A stretch of DNA of 15,810 nucleotides from JAHEYG01 sp040403535 (GCA_040403535.1 JBBAKL010000073.1:1-15810); one strand, 5' to 3'; positions 1 to 5,914 are shown, counted from the first letter of the stretch. Numbers and translations: made by a program. The notes: a model not told the origin generated them from the letters alone.

Positions 1-147
1 ATGCTTTGTTAAGAATGCTATTCCTAGCTCTATATCTTTCTCCTTTCTGAGTTCTCTTTCAAGAGATTCTATCCATCCTCCACCATTATAAGAATGCTCT
101 CCTTCAGTGTAAAGAGATGATGTATTTGTAAACCATAATATTCTCAT
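1..147 (-). CDS. Glycosyltransferase family 4, N-terminal fragment (3' part outside window)
   Basis: Only the first 49 codons are present; the reading frame is still open at base 1. The protein starts MRILWFTNT and continues with a glycine cluster, GGGWIESLEREL. A short beta strand, then a loop, then GGG-W and an amphipathic helix is the usual beginning of GT-B fold family 4 glycosyltransferases, where this loop lies at the acceptor side. The ATG shares one base with the TGA of the methyltransferase upstream (TGATG), so the two are almost certainly co-transcribed and translationally coupled. The likely role is transfer of a sugar from a nucleotide-sugar donor to a growing surface glycan at the inner face of the cytoplasmic membrane. 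The family call rests on a short N-terminus and on context; the specific sugar cannot be told. Confidence 0.7.
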   Translation of the reverse strand, partial: MRILWFTNTSSLYTEGEHSYNGGGWIESLERELRKEKDIELGIAFLTKH

Positions 148-1058
148 CAGCCTTTCTTTTCAAATACAGCTAAAACAGTATGACCTAATAACTCGGTTCT
201 GCGACTCTTTACTTCATCCACTAGCCTCTTGTACTTTCCTGTCATCTTATCAGTTTTTTTTATAATCTTTAAAATAAGATTATTATATTTTGAGTAGCGC
301 TCAGAATGGATATAACTATCAATATGATATTCTTGTAACTCTTCGTAATGAAGTTTAACTAAACTAATCTTAAAAACTCTATCCAGCGCACTTAGCGAGA
401 TAGAATCCCATTTACCCATATGATGTGGAGGCATGTTTAAACAAAAATCCGAATTTTTAATAAAAGATTCGTTATTAGGTACACTAATAATTAACTTACC
501 CCCAGGTTTTAAACAATTTAATTTTGATGTAATAAATTGAAAAACATCTGAAACATGTTCTAACACCTGATATGAACAAACTAAATCAAACTTCTCTTTA
601 TTGTTTTTTTCATAATCTTGGATAAGCTGATTAACTATTTTCCATTTATCACTTGCCTTCAAAGCAGTTTGATTCAATTCAAGTCCTGTACATTCTTTTA
701 ATTTATATAATTCACTTATCCTGTCTAAAAACGCACCATGCGCACAACCAACTTCTAAAATGCTCATACCATCTTTTAGATATTGTTTTGTTATTTCATG
801 CTCCCATTTCCATGGCATATAATACCAATCGAAAGATTGGAAGTGCTCATAAAAAGCGCTATCACCCGCAAGATTAAATGGGTAATAAAACTCATAGCCA
901 GTTCTTTCGCACTTAAAAACCGAAATGTAATCTAGTCCATGAAAATATTTAGTCACATTAATGTTAAAGGAGCTATATAATGATACAATATCTTTAACTC
1001 TTATTTTTCTTAAATGTCTTACATCTGAAAACCCATCGATTGGCGATTTTATCGTCAT
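147..1058 (-). CDS. Class I SAM-dependent methyltransferase of the polysaccharide cluster
   Basis: This is a 303-residue protein if the ATG at 1058 is used. A TTG at 1076 would add six residues and overlap the flippase stop by 13 bp; the ATG leaves a 5-bp gap after that stop, so I prefer it. Rossmann-fold methyltransferase motifs are visible (numbered from the ATG): motif I ILEVGCAHG at about 100-108, the acidic strand end GLEL at about 125-128, DLVCSYQVLEHV at about 158-169, and PGGKLIISVPN at about 185-195. This matches the Methyltransf_11/23 type. A PPHHMGKWD stretch near 210-218 also occurs in methyltransferases of surface-glycan clusters. The N-terminal 85 residues are rich in Phe and Tyr and have no motif I can name. 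It probably methylates a sugar or glycan intermediate in the cytosol. The substrate is unknown. The gene is strongly A+T-rich, like its two neighbours. Confidence 0.85.
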   Translation of the reverse strand: MTIKSPIDGFSDVRHLRKIRVKDIVSLYSSFNINVTKYFHGLDYISVFKCERTGYEFYYPFNLAGDSAFYEHFQSFDWYYMPWKWEHEITKQYLKDGMSILEVGCAHGAFLDRISELYKLKECTGLELNQTALKASDKWKIVNQLIQDYEKNNKEKFDLVCSYQVLEHVSDVFQFITSKLNCLKPGGKLIISVPNNESFIKNSDFCLNMPPHHMGKWDSISLSALDRVFKISLVKLHYEELQEYHIDSYIHSERYSKYNNLILKIIKKTDKMTGKYKRLVDEVKSRRTELLGHTVLAVFEKKG

Positions 1059-1063
1059 AGCTT

Positions 1064-2431
1064 CTATTTGTTCCAAATACCTTTGGCTGTTTTTGTTACT
1101 ATTTTTTTATATTGAATAGGATTAAGTATTACACTTGGTAAGAAACTGATAGTGGTGGCTAAAATCACACCACTTGCCCCTAATTTAAAGTAAATCGCAA
1201 ATAATAATGCAAGTGGTATATTTATTAACGCCGCAAGAAATCCTTGAATAGCCTGCAATTTTATCTTACCAGTTCCATTTAAAAAAAGTGTATAAGGAGT
1301 AACGAATATTGTGCAAATAAAAAAAACACCTGTGATTAAAGTAACTTTACGTGGAACATATAATTTCTCTCCTATCCAAAATTCATAAATATACTGGGAA
1401 ACAAAAATCATTATTAGTATTGCACTTATAAAAAGTAAAGCAATCCTCAAAATATTATTCATTGAATTAACAACCCATGAATAGTCCTTTACATTATACG
1501 CATCCGTAAAACTTGACCAAAACGGAGATGCAATAATATTAAAAGCCATTAAAGCAATACTAAAATATTTATAAGCGATATTATATGGAACTACCTCTGA
1601 AGGAGAAAACAAATGAGAAATAATAAAATTATCAGTAGAAAATAAAATTATTCCAGAAACTTGAACGAAAAAGAAAACCAATCCCAATCCAAAAATACCT
1701 CTGAGATATTTCATTTTCCAAAGTACTAATGTGGGTCTGTAATTCCGATATTTTCTCGCAAAGGCAACATAATTAAGTACTAACAAAATTAACACAGGTA
1801 AAATTGAAAATATCACACCAAATACAAGTAATGAGCTTTTGTTCATTAAAGTCATTAACCAAATTGCAATTAAAGATAACAGATTAGTGTAAAAGGTTAC
1901 TTTACCCTGCATGGAATGGTGTTGATCTGCCGTATAAATTGTTGTTATTAATTTAGCAATTAATTGCAAGCAAAAAAAACCAAATGCAATTGGCATTAAT
2001 ATTTTCAATTCATCGTATAAATCTCTGCTTGTGTTAAATACTTTTGTCCAATCAATAAAATAGTTTACTAGAACAAACAAAATTGTTAAAATAATGCAGA
2101 CAGTACCAATAGTAAAGTATGCCGAGCTCACGTAGGCTCTCGCAAGCAACAAGTCCCCCTTTGCTTTAGCTTCAGCAAACTTATTGCGCAAGCCGTTACC
2201 TAAACCAACGTCAAAAAAAGTGAACCATGCAATAAATGAACTTAACGTGAGCCATACGCCATAATTTTCAGTATCCAAATAATTAATTGTCAAAGGCACT
2301 AACATTAAATTAGCAATAATACTCCCTCCTTTGTAAAGGAAAGAGAGTACAACATGCTTAGTAATGTTTTTAGTACGTTGGCTTTCAATACCAACTTTAT
2401 TATAAATTTTATTTTTTATTTGATGTATCAA
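1064..2431 (-). CDS. Wzx-like polysaccharide flippase (MOP superfamily)
   Basis: This 455-residue, highly hydrophobic protein is in the usual size range for Wzx/RfbX-type lipid-linked oligosaccharide flippases. I see about 12 to 14 hydrophobic segments. The first begins near residue 27, and the stretch NYGVWLTLSSFIAWFTFFD (about 56-74) followed by GLGNGLRNKFAEA (about 76-88) is typical of the family's first helices and cytoplasmic loop. It would move undecaprenyl-linked glycan units across the cytoplasmic membrane. The start is TTG at 2431. An in-frame TAG lies three codons upstream and the first in-frame ATG is about 43 codons downstream, inside the first membrane segment, so TTG is the only reasonable start. 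It lies 101 bp after the family 2 glycosyltransferase and just before the methyltransferase. Family assignment is confident; substrate is not known. Confidence 0.87.
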   Translation of the reverse strand: MIHQIKNKIYNKVGIESQRTKNITKHVVLSFLYKGGSIIANLMLVPLTINYLDTENYGVWLTLSSFIAWFTFFDVGLGNGLRNKFAEAKAKGDLLLARAYVSSAYFTIGTVCIILTILFVLVNYFIDWTKVFNTSRDLYDELKILMPIAFGFFCLQLIAKLITTIYTADQHHSMQGKVTFYTNLLSLIAIWLMTLMNKSSLLVFGVIFSILPVLILLVLNYVAFARKYRNYRPTLVLWKMKYLRGIFGLGLVFFFVQVSGIILFSTDNFIISHLFSPSEVVPYNIAYKYFSIALMAFNIIASPFWSSFTDAYNVKDYSWVVNSMNNILRIALLFISAILIMIFVSQYIYEFWIGEKLYVPRKVTLITGVFFICTIFVTPYTLFLNGTGKIKLQAIQGFLAALINIPLALLFAIYFKLGASGVILATTISFLPSVILNPIQYKKIVTKTAKGIWNK

Positions 2432-2445
2432 TCTATTCTACTAAA

Positions 2446-2477
2446 AAAATCTATTCTAAATTCTCTTTAATATACAA
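2446..2477 (-). promoter_or_regulatory. Candidate Bacteroidota promoter for the flippase-methyltransferase-glycosyltransferase operon
   Basis: Read on the minus strand there is TTG (2475-2477), a 21-base spacer, and TAGATTTT (2446-2453), one base away from the TAnnTTTG element. The element ends 14 bases before the TTG start codon of the flippase. The region is A+T-rich, so a chance match is possible. Confidence 0.33.
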
Positions 2478-2532
2478 CAATCCAAATTCAACTTTACACC
2501 ATTCTATTCTAAAAACGCTTATTAAGCTTGTC

Positions 2533-3465
2533 TTACCCCTCTTCATTCACGATTTCATCCACGAGGTAAATCGGGCGGTTTTTAATGCCATCAAACATCT
2601 TGCCCATGTATAAGCCTAGTAAGCCGAGTATCATTATCATAATTCCCGCTAAAAACCAAATGGAGATCATTAGGCTGGCGTAACCCAGCACCACAATGTG
2701 TCCGGTTAAATACCTCAGCAAAATCCATAAGGCAAATAAAAATGAGATGGCAGCTATAGCAAATCCTATGCGGATAATTAAACGCAAAGGTTTGTCGCTA
2801 TAGGTTAAAATGGTATCAATGGCCAGCTTAAACAAGTTGCGGAAGTTGTAGGTGCTCTCCCCCTCAAAGCGCGAGCCGTGTGTAACGGGCACCGATGTTT
2901 TTTTGAAACCTACCCATTTTACCATGGTAGGGAACATACGTGTTTGTTCCCTCATTTTTAAAACTGCCGCTATTACCTTACCGTTATAGATCCCGAAATT
3001 CGCTACGGATTCGTCTTGCGGAATATCGGTTAAATAGGCAAACAATTTGTAAAACAGTTTAGAGCCCGAGCGTTTCAGCCACGAGTCGTTGCGCCTTACG
3101 CGTTGCGCCAGCACCACATCGTAGCCTTCTGTGGCTTTGTTGTAGAGTACTGGTATTTCTTCCGGACGGTCTTGCAGGTCGCAGTCCATCACCACTACCC
3201 ATTCTCCGCGCGCGTGTTCAAGTCCGGCTGTGATGGTGTTATGTTGTCCGAAGTTACGGCTCAGGTTAATGCCTATTACTTTTTTATTATTAGCACACAA
3301 TTCCTGTATTTTTTGCCAGGAGCGGTCTTTCGATCCATCATTCACTAAAATAATTTCGTAGTTAGACGTAATGCTTTTAACATTCGCTTCTATTTGCTTC
3401 ACCAGTTCCAACATGATGTTTTCTGCGTTATATACCGGCGATACGATGGATAGGTGTTTAGGCAT
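2533..3465 (-). CDS. Family 2 glycosyltransferase, polyprenyl-phosphate type (GtrB/ArnC/DPM1-like)
   Basis: This is a 310-residue protein with an N-terminal GT-A domain and two C-terminal membrane helices. Visible motifs are SIVSPVYNAE (about 6-15), the nucleotide-binding VNDGSKD (about 41-47), LSRNFGQHN (about 68-76), and the metal-binding DCDLQD (94-99). The conserved G(E)S-Y segment before the membrane part lies at about 202-206. Hydrophobic helices lie at about 229-251 and 264-287. This layout is that of enzymes moving a sugar from a nucleotide donor to undecaprenyl or dolichyl phosphate at the membrane. ATG at 3465 is the start. The gene lies 56 bp after the DUF2061 gene on the same strand and is clearly richer in G+C than the three genes downstream. 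The lipid acceptor is inferred from family likeness; the sugar is unknown. Confidence 0.9.
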   Translation of the reverse strand: MPKHLSIVSPVYNAENIMLELVKQIEANVKSITSNYEIILVNDGSKDRSWQKIQELCANNKKVIGINLSRNFGQHNTITAGLEHARGEWVVVMDCDLQDRPEEIPVLYNKATEGYDVVLAQRVRRNDSWLKRSGSKLFYKLFAYLTDIPQDESVANFGIYNGKVIAAVLKMREQTRMFPTMVKWVGFKKTSVPVTHGSRFEGESTYNFRNLFKLAIDTILTYSDKPLRLIIRIGFAIAAISFLFALWILLRYLTGHIVVLGYASLMISIWFLAGIMIMILGLLGLYMGKMFDGIKNRPIYLVDEIVNEEG

Positions 3466-3481
3466 GGTTAGTTATTTGGTA

Positions 3482-3546
3482 TTTAGTGTTTAGTGTTTAG
3501 AAGTGAATTCGTTCCTGTCTCCTATCTTCTTACTCCTGTCTCCTTA
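3482..3546. repeat. Short tandem repeat plus degenerate direct repeat, copy 1
   Basis: TTTAGTG occurs twice in tandem from 3482 and is followed by TTTAG, giving a 7-base period up to 3500. It runs into the 14-mer TTTAGAAGTGAATT (3496-3509), which recurs exactly at 3807-3820. It then runs into a CTCCTGTC-rich stretch (3527-3546) matching 3831-3850 at 17 of 20 bases. The block fills the gap between the DUF2061 and glycosyltransferase genes and overlaps the last codons of the former. Confidence 0.7.
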
Positions 3547-3779
3547 GTCCTATGCGGCAGACCGAAATTAATTTTATACCACACGCGCTCGTGAATGAAA
3601 TACAGAATCATTTTAGTGAAGAGTTCGAGTCCCCCAATTTTTAAGCCGACCATTGGGTCACCCGTAACGATCCATGCTAAAGCTATCGAATCAACCGTAC
3701 CCACAACGCGCCAGGTGATGGTTTTCAAGGCGTGCCTTTTAACTGAGGGGTGTATGGAGGCGAGGCGATCGATTATCAT
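3522..3779 (-). CDS. DUF2061 small membrane protein
   Basis: This 85-residue protein matches the DUF2061 family by eye. Conserved segments are HALKTITWRVVGT (about 16-28), AWIVTGD (about 35-41), GLKIGGLELFTK (about 45-56) and YFIHERVW (about 60-67). Two hydrophobic stretches, about 22-40 and 43-62, suggest a two-helix inner-membrane protein. The family has no firmly assigned activity that I know of. Here it is the first gene of the leftward set, 56 bp before a GtrB-like glycosyltransferase, which hints at a partner role in glycan or lipid-linked sugar handling; that is inference. The start is ATG at 3779. The last codons (the region of TKETGVRR) fall in the repeat that begins at 3482, so the C-terminal tail is probably repeat-derived and not family-conserved. 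Confidence 0.85.
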   Translation of the reverse strand: MIIDRLASIHPSVKRHALKTITWRVVGTVDSIALAWIVTGDPMVGLKIGGLELFTKMILYFIHERVWYKINFGLPHRTKETGVRR

Positions 3780-3806
3780 TTCTGGTTGGTTATTTCTGGC
3801 TGGATT

Positions 3807-3850
3807 TTTAGAAGTGAATTTGATTCTAACTTCTAACTCCTGTCACTTTA
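3807..3850. repeat. Degenerate direct repeat, copy 2
   Basis: It begins with the exact 14-mer TTTAGAAGTGAATT also found at 3496-3509. Its end, TTCTAACTCCTGTCACTTTA (3831-3850), matches 3527-3546 at 17 of 20 bases; the middle differs in length by 7 bases. With copy 1 it brackets the DUF2061 gene. It could be a dispersed low-complexity repeat, which such genomes often carry between genes. Confidence 0.6.
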
Positions 3851-4034
3851 CCTCACGGCTCCGCCTTTCTCAGTCACATTTGGATAACAGTCTGAGTAAT
3901 TCATAGGTGCTATGAAATTACTACACAGCAAGGTTTTATTGGTGCATCCCCACTAAGAGTTAATAGCCCTGACTTGTTAATAAGTGGGTCTAAAAATGTA
4001 TGTTTTAACAACAAATGGTAAGTGGGCAGTTCCG

Positions 4035-4065
4035 TTTGTTTACGTCGCTAATTTTTATATTTTTA
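4035..4065 (+). promoter_or_regulatory. Candidate Bacteroidota promoter for the PKD-module protein
   Basis: TTTG (4035-4038), a 19-base spacer and TATTTTTA (4058-4065) resemble the TTG / TAnnTTTG promoter with one mismatch in the second box. The box ends 19 bases before the ATG at 4085. The A/T-rich context makes this tentative. Confidence 0.38.
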
Positions 4066-4084
4066 TTTCTTAAAACCATTACAC

Positions 4085-5188
4085 ATGAAAAATACTTTTA
4101 CCCGTTATGCAAAACATCTTCTTGCTGTGCTTATTTTGTTTGTTGTTTCAAATCAATTAAACGCGCAATGCACCGCTAATTTCACTTATACACTCGGACC
4201 AAACGGAACGGTTACTTTTTCCAATACATCCAGTGTCGGAACCGGTACACCAACGCTATTCTGGAATTTCGGTAACGGTCAAACTTCCAATGCTACTAAT
4301 CCATCCACTACGTACACGGCTAATGGCAACTACTCGGTTAACCTGTTTATTTTCGCGTTCCCAACCTGCAGCACTTCCATTACCCAAACCATTGCCATTA
4401 CCAATGTGACCACTACCGCTTGCTCGCCTAATTTTACGTACACCATCGGCGCTAACGGTAATGTAACCTTCACCAATACTTCCACCGGAACCACCAGCAC
4501 TACTACCTTTTTCTGGCAATTTGGTAACGGGCAGGTTGGTACTACCCCTAATGCCAGCACCACTTATACTGCCAACGGAACTTACAGTGTAACCTTAACT
4601 ATGCTAAGTATACCAAATTGCAGTGCTTCCATTACACAAACACTAAGCATTACCAACGTGAGCACTACTCCATGCAGCGCTAACTTTACCTATACAGTAG
4701 GTACAAACGGAAATGTAACATTTTCTAATACTTCGGTTGGAACAACCAGCACCACCACTTATTTCTGGCAATTCGGTAACGGACAGGCCGGCTCTACTCC
4801 CAATGCCAACACTACCTATACCGCCAATGGAACGTATACCGTTACTTTATTTATCATTTCTATCCCTACCTGCAGCGCTTCTGTTTCGCAAACCATTTCC
4901 ATTAACAATGTGGTAACCGGAATTTCGAACTACGAGAAGGAAAGTGATCTGATACACGTGTATCCGAACCCTGCGAGTAACGAATTAACTCTAAAGGGAG
5001 CGGAAGGAGTAATGATGACACAATTAAAAATTTATGACCTCACCGGCAGAATGGTTTTAACGACCGAATCGGAACCTAATGCAGAAATAAAATTGTCTTC
5101 ACTCGGTTTAAACAACGGTGTTTATTTATACAAAATAAACACCTCCGACCAAAAAACAATTACCGGAAGACTGGTGGTAGAAAAATAA
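4085..5188 (+). CDS. Secreted protein with three PKD-like modules and T9SS type A sorting domain
   Basis: This is a 367-residue protein. It has a Sec signal peptide (basic N-terminus, hydrophobic core about 11-22, likely cleavage near Ala27-Gln28). Three tandem modules begin at Cys29, Cys113 and Cys197, an exact 84-residue period, each starting C-x-x-NFTY. Each holds VTFxNTS, a FW-x-FGNGQ strand and YTANG-Y-V, typical of PKD-type beta sandwiches, and a second Cys exactly 66 residues after the first (95, 179, 263), suggesting one disulfide per module. The tail carries VYPNPASNEL (about 292-301), KIYDLTGRMV (about 315-324) and NNGVYLYKI (about 343-351), the pattern of the type A T9SS C-terminal domain that is removed on export. 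It is probably released or surface-attached and adhesive or binding in role; no catalytic motif is seen. Start: first ATG, just before a good signal peptide. Confidence 0.9.
   Translation: MKNTFTRYAKHLLAVLILFVVSNQLNAQCTANFTYTLGPNGTVTFSNTSSVGTGTPTLFWNFGNGQTSNATNPSTTYTANGNYSVNLFIFAFPTCSTSITQTIAITNVTTTACSPNFTYTIGANGNVTFTNTSTGTTSTTTFFWQFGNGQVGTTPNASTTYTANGTYSVTLTMLSIPNCSASITQTLSITNVSTTPCSANFTYTVGTNGNVTFSNTSVGTTSTTTYFWQFGNGQAGSTPNANTTYTANGTYTVTLFIISIPTCSASVSQTISINNVVTGISNYEKESDLIHVYPNPASNELTLKGAEGVMMTQLKIYDLTGRMVLTTESEPNAEIKLSSLGLNNGVYLYKINTSDQKTITGRLVVEK
4169..4924 (+). repeat. Three in-frame 252-bp repeats encoding 84-residue modules
   Basis: The units are 4169-4420, 4421-4672 and 4673-4924. 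Units 2 and 3 are closest to each other (both encode FWQFGNGQ; unit 1 encodes FWNFGNGQ). Many differences between units are at third codon positions, so the protein pattern is kept better than the DNA. Confidence 0.85.
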
Positions 5189-5302
5189 CAGAGGCGAATA
5201 CCTTCTAATCAGCTTCCGGTTTTATGAAATCAAATATAGTAGGGTTAGGGTGAGAGTGATTATTGAAAAAAATTATGTAAGGGTGAGCGCGGTTTTTGAA
5301 AG

Positions 5303-5398
5303 AAACTCAGAGGTCGAGAGGTCGCTTTCGCTATCCTCTCTCACTCTGAGTTTGTACCTCCGGCGGGAATTGTCTCGCTAAGCTCGATGAGTCTCGCC
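5303..5398. repeat. Structured intergenic element: two adjacent hairpins with tRNA-Leu-like segment
   Basis: Hairpin 1 has perfect 10-base outer arms AAACTCAGAG (5303-5312) and CTCTGAGTTT (5344-5353), then inner arms GAGAGG (5316-5321) and CCTCTC (5335-5340). Hairpin 2 pairs GGCGGGA (5362-5368) with TCTCGCC (5392-5398), with one G-U pair. Between them lies GTACCTCCGGCGGGAATTG (5354-5372), 18 of 19 identical to the tRNA-Leu 3' end at 5529-5547. It could be a REP-like element or the remnant of a tRNA-targeted insertion. Confidence 0.5.
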
Positions 5399-5489
5399 TG
5401 GTCAAAGTCAAAATGAAGATTTCAAGCCTTGGCAGTCTTTTGCTTTTTTGTTTGTCATTGTTCAAGCAAGCTTATGAACACTTCCAAAC

Positions 5490-5520
5490 AAAAAAAGCTG
5501 CGTATTGCGCAGCTTTTTTT
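5490..5520. terminator. Bidirectional intrinsic terminator between tRNA-Leu and the PKD gene
   Basis: Seven A, then AGCTGCG / CGCAGCT arms around the 5-base loop TATTG, then seven T. The symmetry lets it end transcripts from both sides: the leftward tRNA transcript and the rightward transcript of the gene ending at 5188. Confidence 0.9.
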
Positions 5521-5529
5521 GTTTATTCG

Positions 5530-5614
5530 TACCTCCGGCGGGACTTGAACCCGCACGACTGTTGAGGTCACAGGATTTTAAGTCCTGCGTGTCTACCAAT
5601 TCCACCACAGAGGC
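5530..5614 (-). tRNA. tRNA-Leu (UAA)
   Basis: This 85-nt cloverleaf on the minus strand begins GCCTCTG and ends CGGAGGT plus discriminator A. The anticodon stem CAGGA/TCCTG encloses loop CTTAAAA, giving anticodon UAA (bases 5578-5580). The T arm is GCGGG-TTCAAGT-CCCGC. The long variable arm and 85-nt length fit leucine tRNAs. The acceptor stem closes with a G-U pair. CCA is not encoded, so it must be added after transcription. It lies 38 bases downstream of tRNA-Gly, with a terminator-like hairpin between them and no recognisable promoter of its own. Confidence 0.96.
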
Positions 5615-5625
5615 ATCCTGGTGAT

Positions 5626-5647
5626 AAAAAAGCCCTTTAGGAGGGCT
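5626..5647 (-). terminator. Terminator-like hairpin between the two tRNA genes
   Basis: On the minus strand: AGCCCT, loop CCTAA, AGGGCT, with six T at the end. It starts a few bases after the 3' end of tRNA-Gly and ends 11 bases before the 5' end of tRNA-Leu. The form is that of an intrinsic terminator, but its place inside the tRNA pair suggests partial termination or a processing role. Confidence 0.7.
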
Positions 5648-5652
5648 TCTTG

Positions 5653-5725
5653 AGCGGAAAACGGGTCTCGAACCCGCGACCTTAACCTTGGCAAGGTTAC
5701 GCTCTACCAACTGAGCTATTTCCGC
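5653..5725 (-). tRNA. tRNA-Gly (GCC)
   Basis: This 73-nt cloverleaf has acceptor stem GCGGAAA/TTTCCGC and discriminator U, as usual for bacterial glycine tRNAs. The anticodon stem TAACC/GGTTA holds loop TTGCCAA, anticodon GCC. The T arm is GCGGG-TTCGAGA-CCCGT, its last pair being G-U. CCA is not encoded. It is the first gene of the leftward tRNA pair and follows a good promoter at 5778-5809. Confidence 0.97.
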
Positions 5726-5777
5726 TTTTAAATCTATTTCAATGCATCCTTACGGACGTCCCAACGTTTTGGGAGGG

Positions 5778-5809
5778 CAAATGTAATAGTTTTTTAAGCA
5801 AATTTCAAA
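5778..5809 (-). promoter_or_regulatory. Promoter for the tRNA-Gly/tRNA-Leu unit
   Basis: On the minus strand TTTG (5806-5809) is followed after 20 bases by TACATTTG (5778-5785), a perfect TAnnTTTG box. Transcription would begin near 5771, about 45 bases before tRNA-Gly. A small palindrome CCCAA-CGTT-TTGGG (5760-5773) lies at the expected start of the transcript. Confidence 0.65.
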
Positions 5810-5848
5810 ATTTTAAGGGATTTTTTTAGCCGCTAAGCCAAATGCCTG

Positions 5849-5881
5849 AAAAGCTAAATGTTACAAATAAACATATTTAGC
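5849..5881 (-). terminator. Probable intrinsic terminator of mutS
   Basis: On the minus strand, arms GCTAAATATGTT and AACATTTAGC pair over 10 bases with one bulged A, followed by TTTT. It lies about 35 bases after the mutS stop codon and before the tRNA promoter. The stem is A/T-rich, so its strength is uncertain. Confidence 0.6.
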
Positions 5882-5914
5882 ACAGGACAATTGACTGCCA
5901 ATAGAACGCCAGGT

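Larger units (their letters stand above)
3780..4084. other. 305-bp divergent intergenic region
   Basis: This lies between the leftward DUF2061 gene and the rightward PKD-module gene. I see no gene in it. It contains repeat copy 2 (3807-3850), an imperfect inverted repeat TAATTCATAG / CTATGAAATTA (3897-3920), and a longer spaced inverted repeat CCCACT...AGTGGG (3949-3988). AAGTGGG occurs twice (3982-3988 and 4020-4026). A candidate promoter for the rightward gene lies at its end. I could not find a perfect TAnnTTTG box for the leftward gene. Confidence 0.6.
5189..5529. other. Non-coding, hairpin-rich region between the PKD gene and tRNA-Leu
   Basis: I see no credible gene here. It has two nearly identical GGGTGAG segments around 5250 and 5281, a long hairpin (5303-5353), a 19-base stretch like the 3' end of tRNA-Leu (5354-5372), a second hairpin (5362-5398), the phrase GTCAAAGTCAAAATGAAG (about 5401-5418) and the bidirectional terminator (5490-5520). 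The block 5303-5418 looks like a dispersed intergenic repeat, but a single copy is visible here. Confidence 0.55.

Noticed and set aside
3595..3906. A 103-codon open frame on the plus strand
   Set aside because: It lies mostly opposite the DUF2061 gene, which has clear family motifs, and ends in repeat sequence.
4085..4180. Lipoprotein signal because Cys29 follows the signal peptide
   Set aside because: Residues before the Cys are LNAQ; Gln at -1 does not fit a lipobox, and the Cys recurs as part of each repeated module.
4256..4563. Two minus-strand open frames of 77 and 87 codons
   Set aside because: They are antisense to the PKD modules; their Val/Leu-rich or Gly/Ser-rich composition is a by-product of the repeated Thr/Asn codons.
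5225..5290. TAGGGTTAGGG, telomere-like repeat
   Set aside because: Only two units, no extension; it is part of a short G-rich intergenic stretch.
5462..5710. An 82-codon open frame on the minus strand
   Set aside because: It runs through both tRNA genes and both terminators; a real protein gene is very unlikely there.
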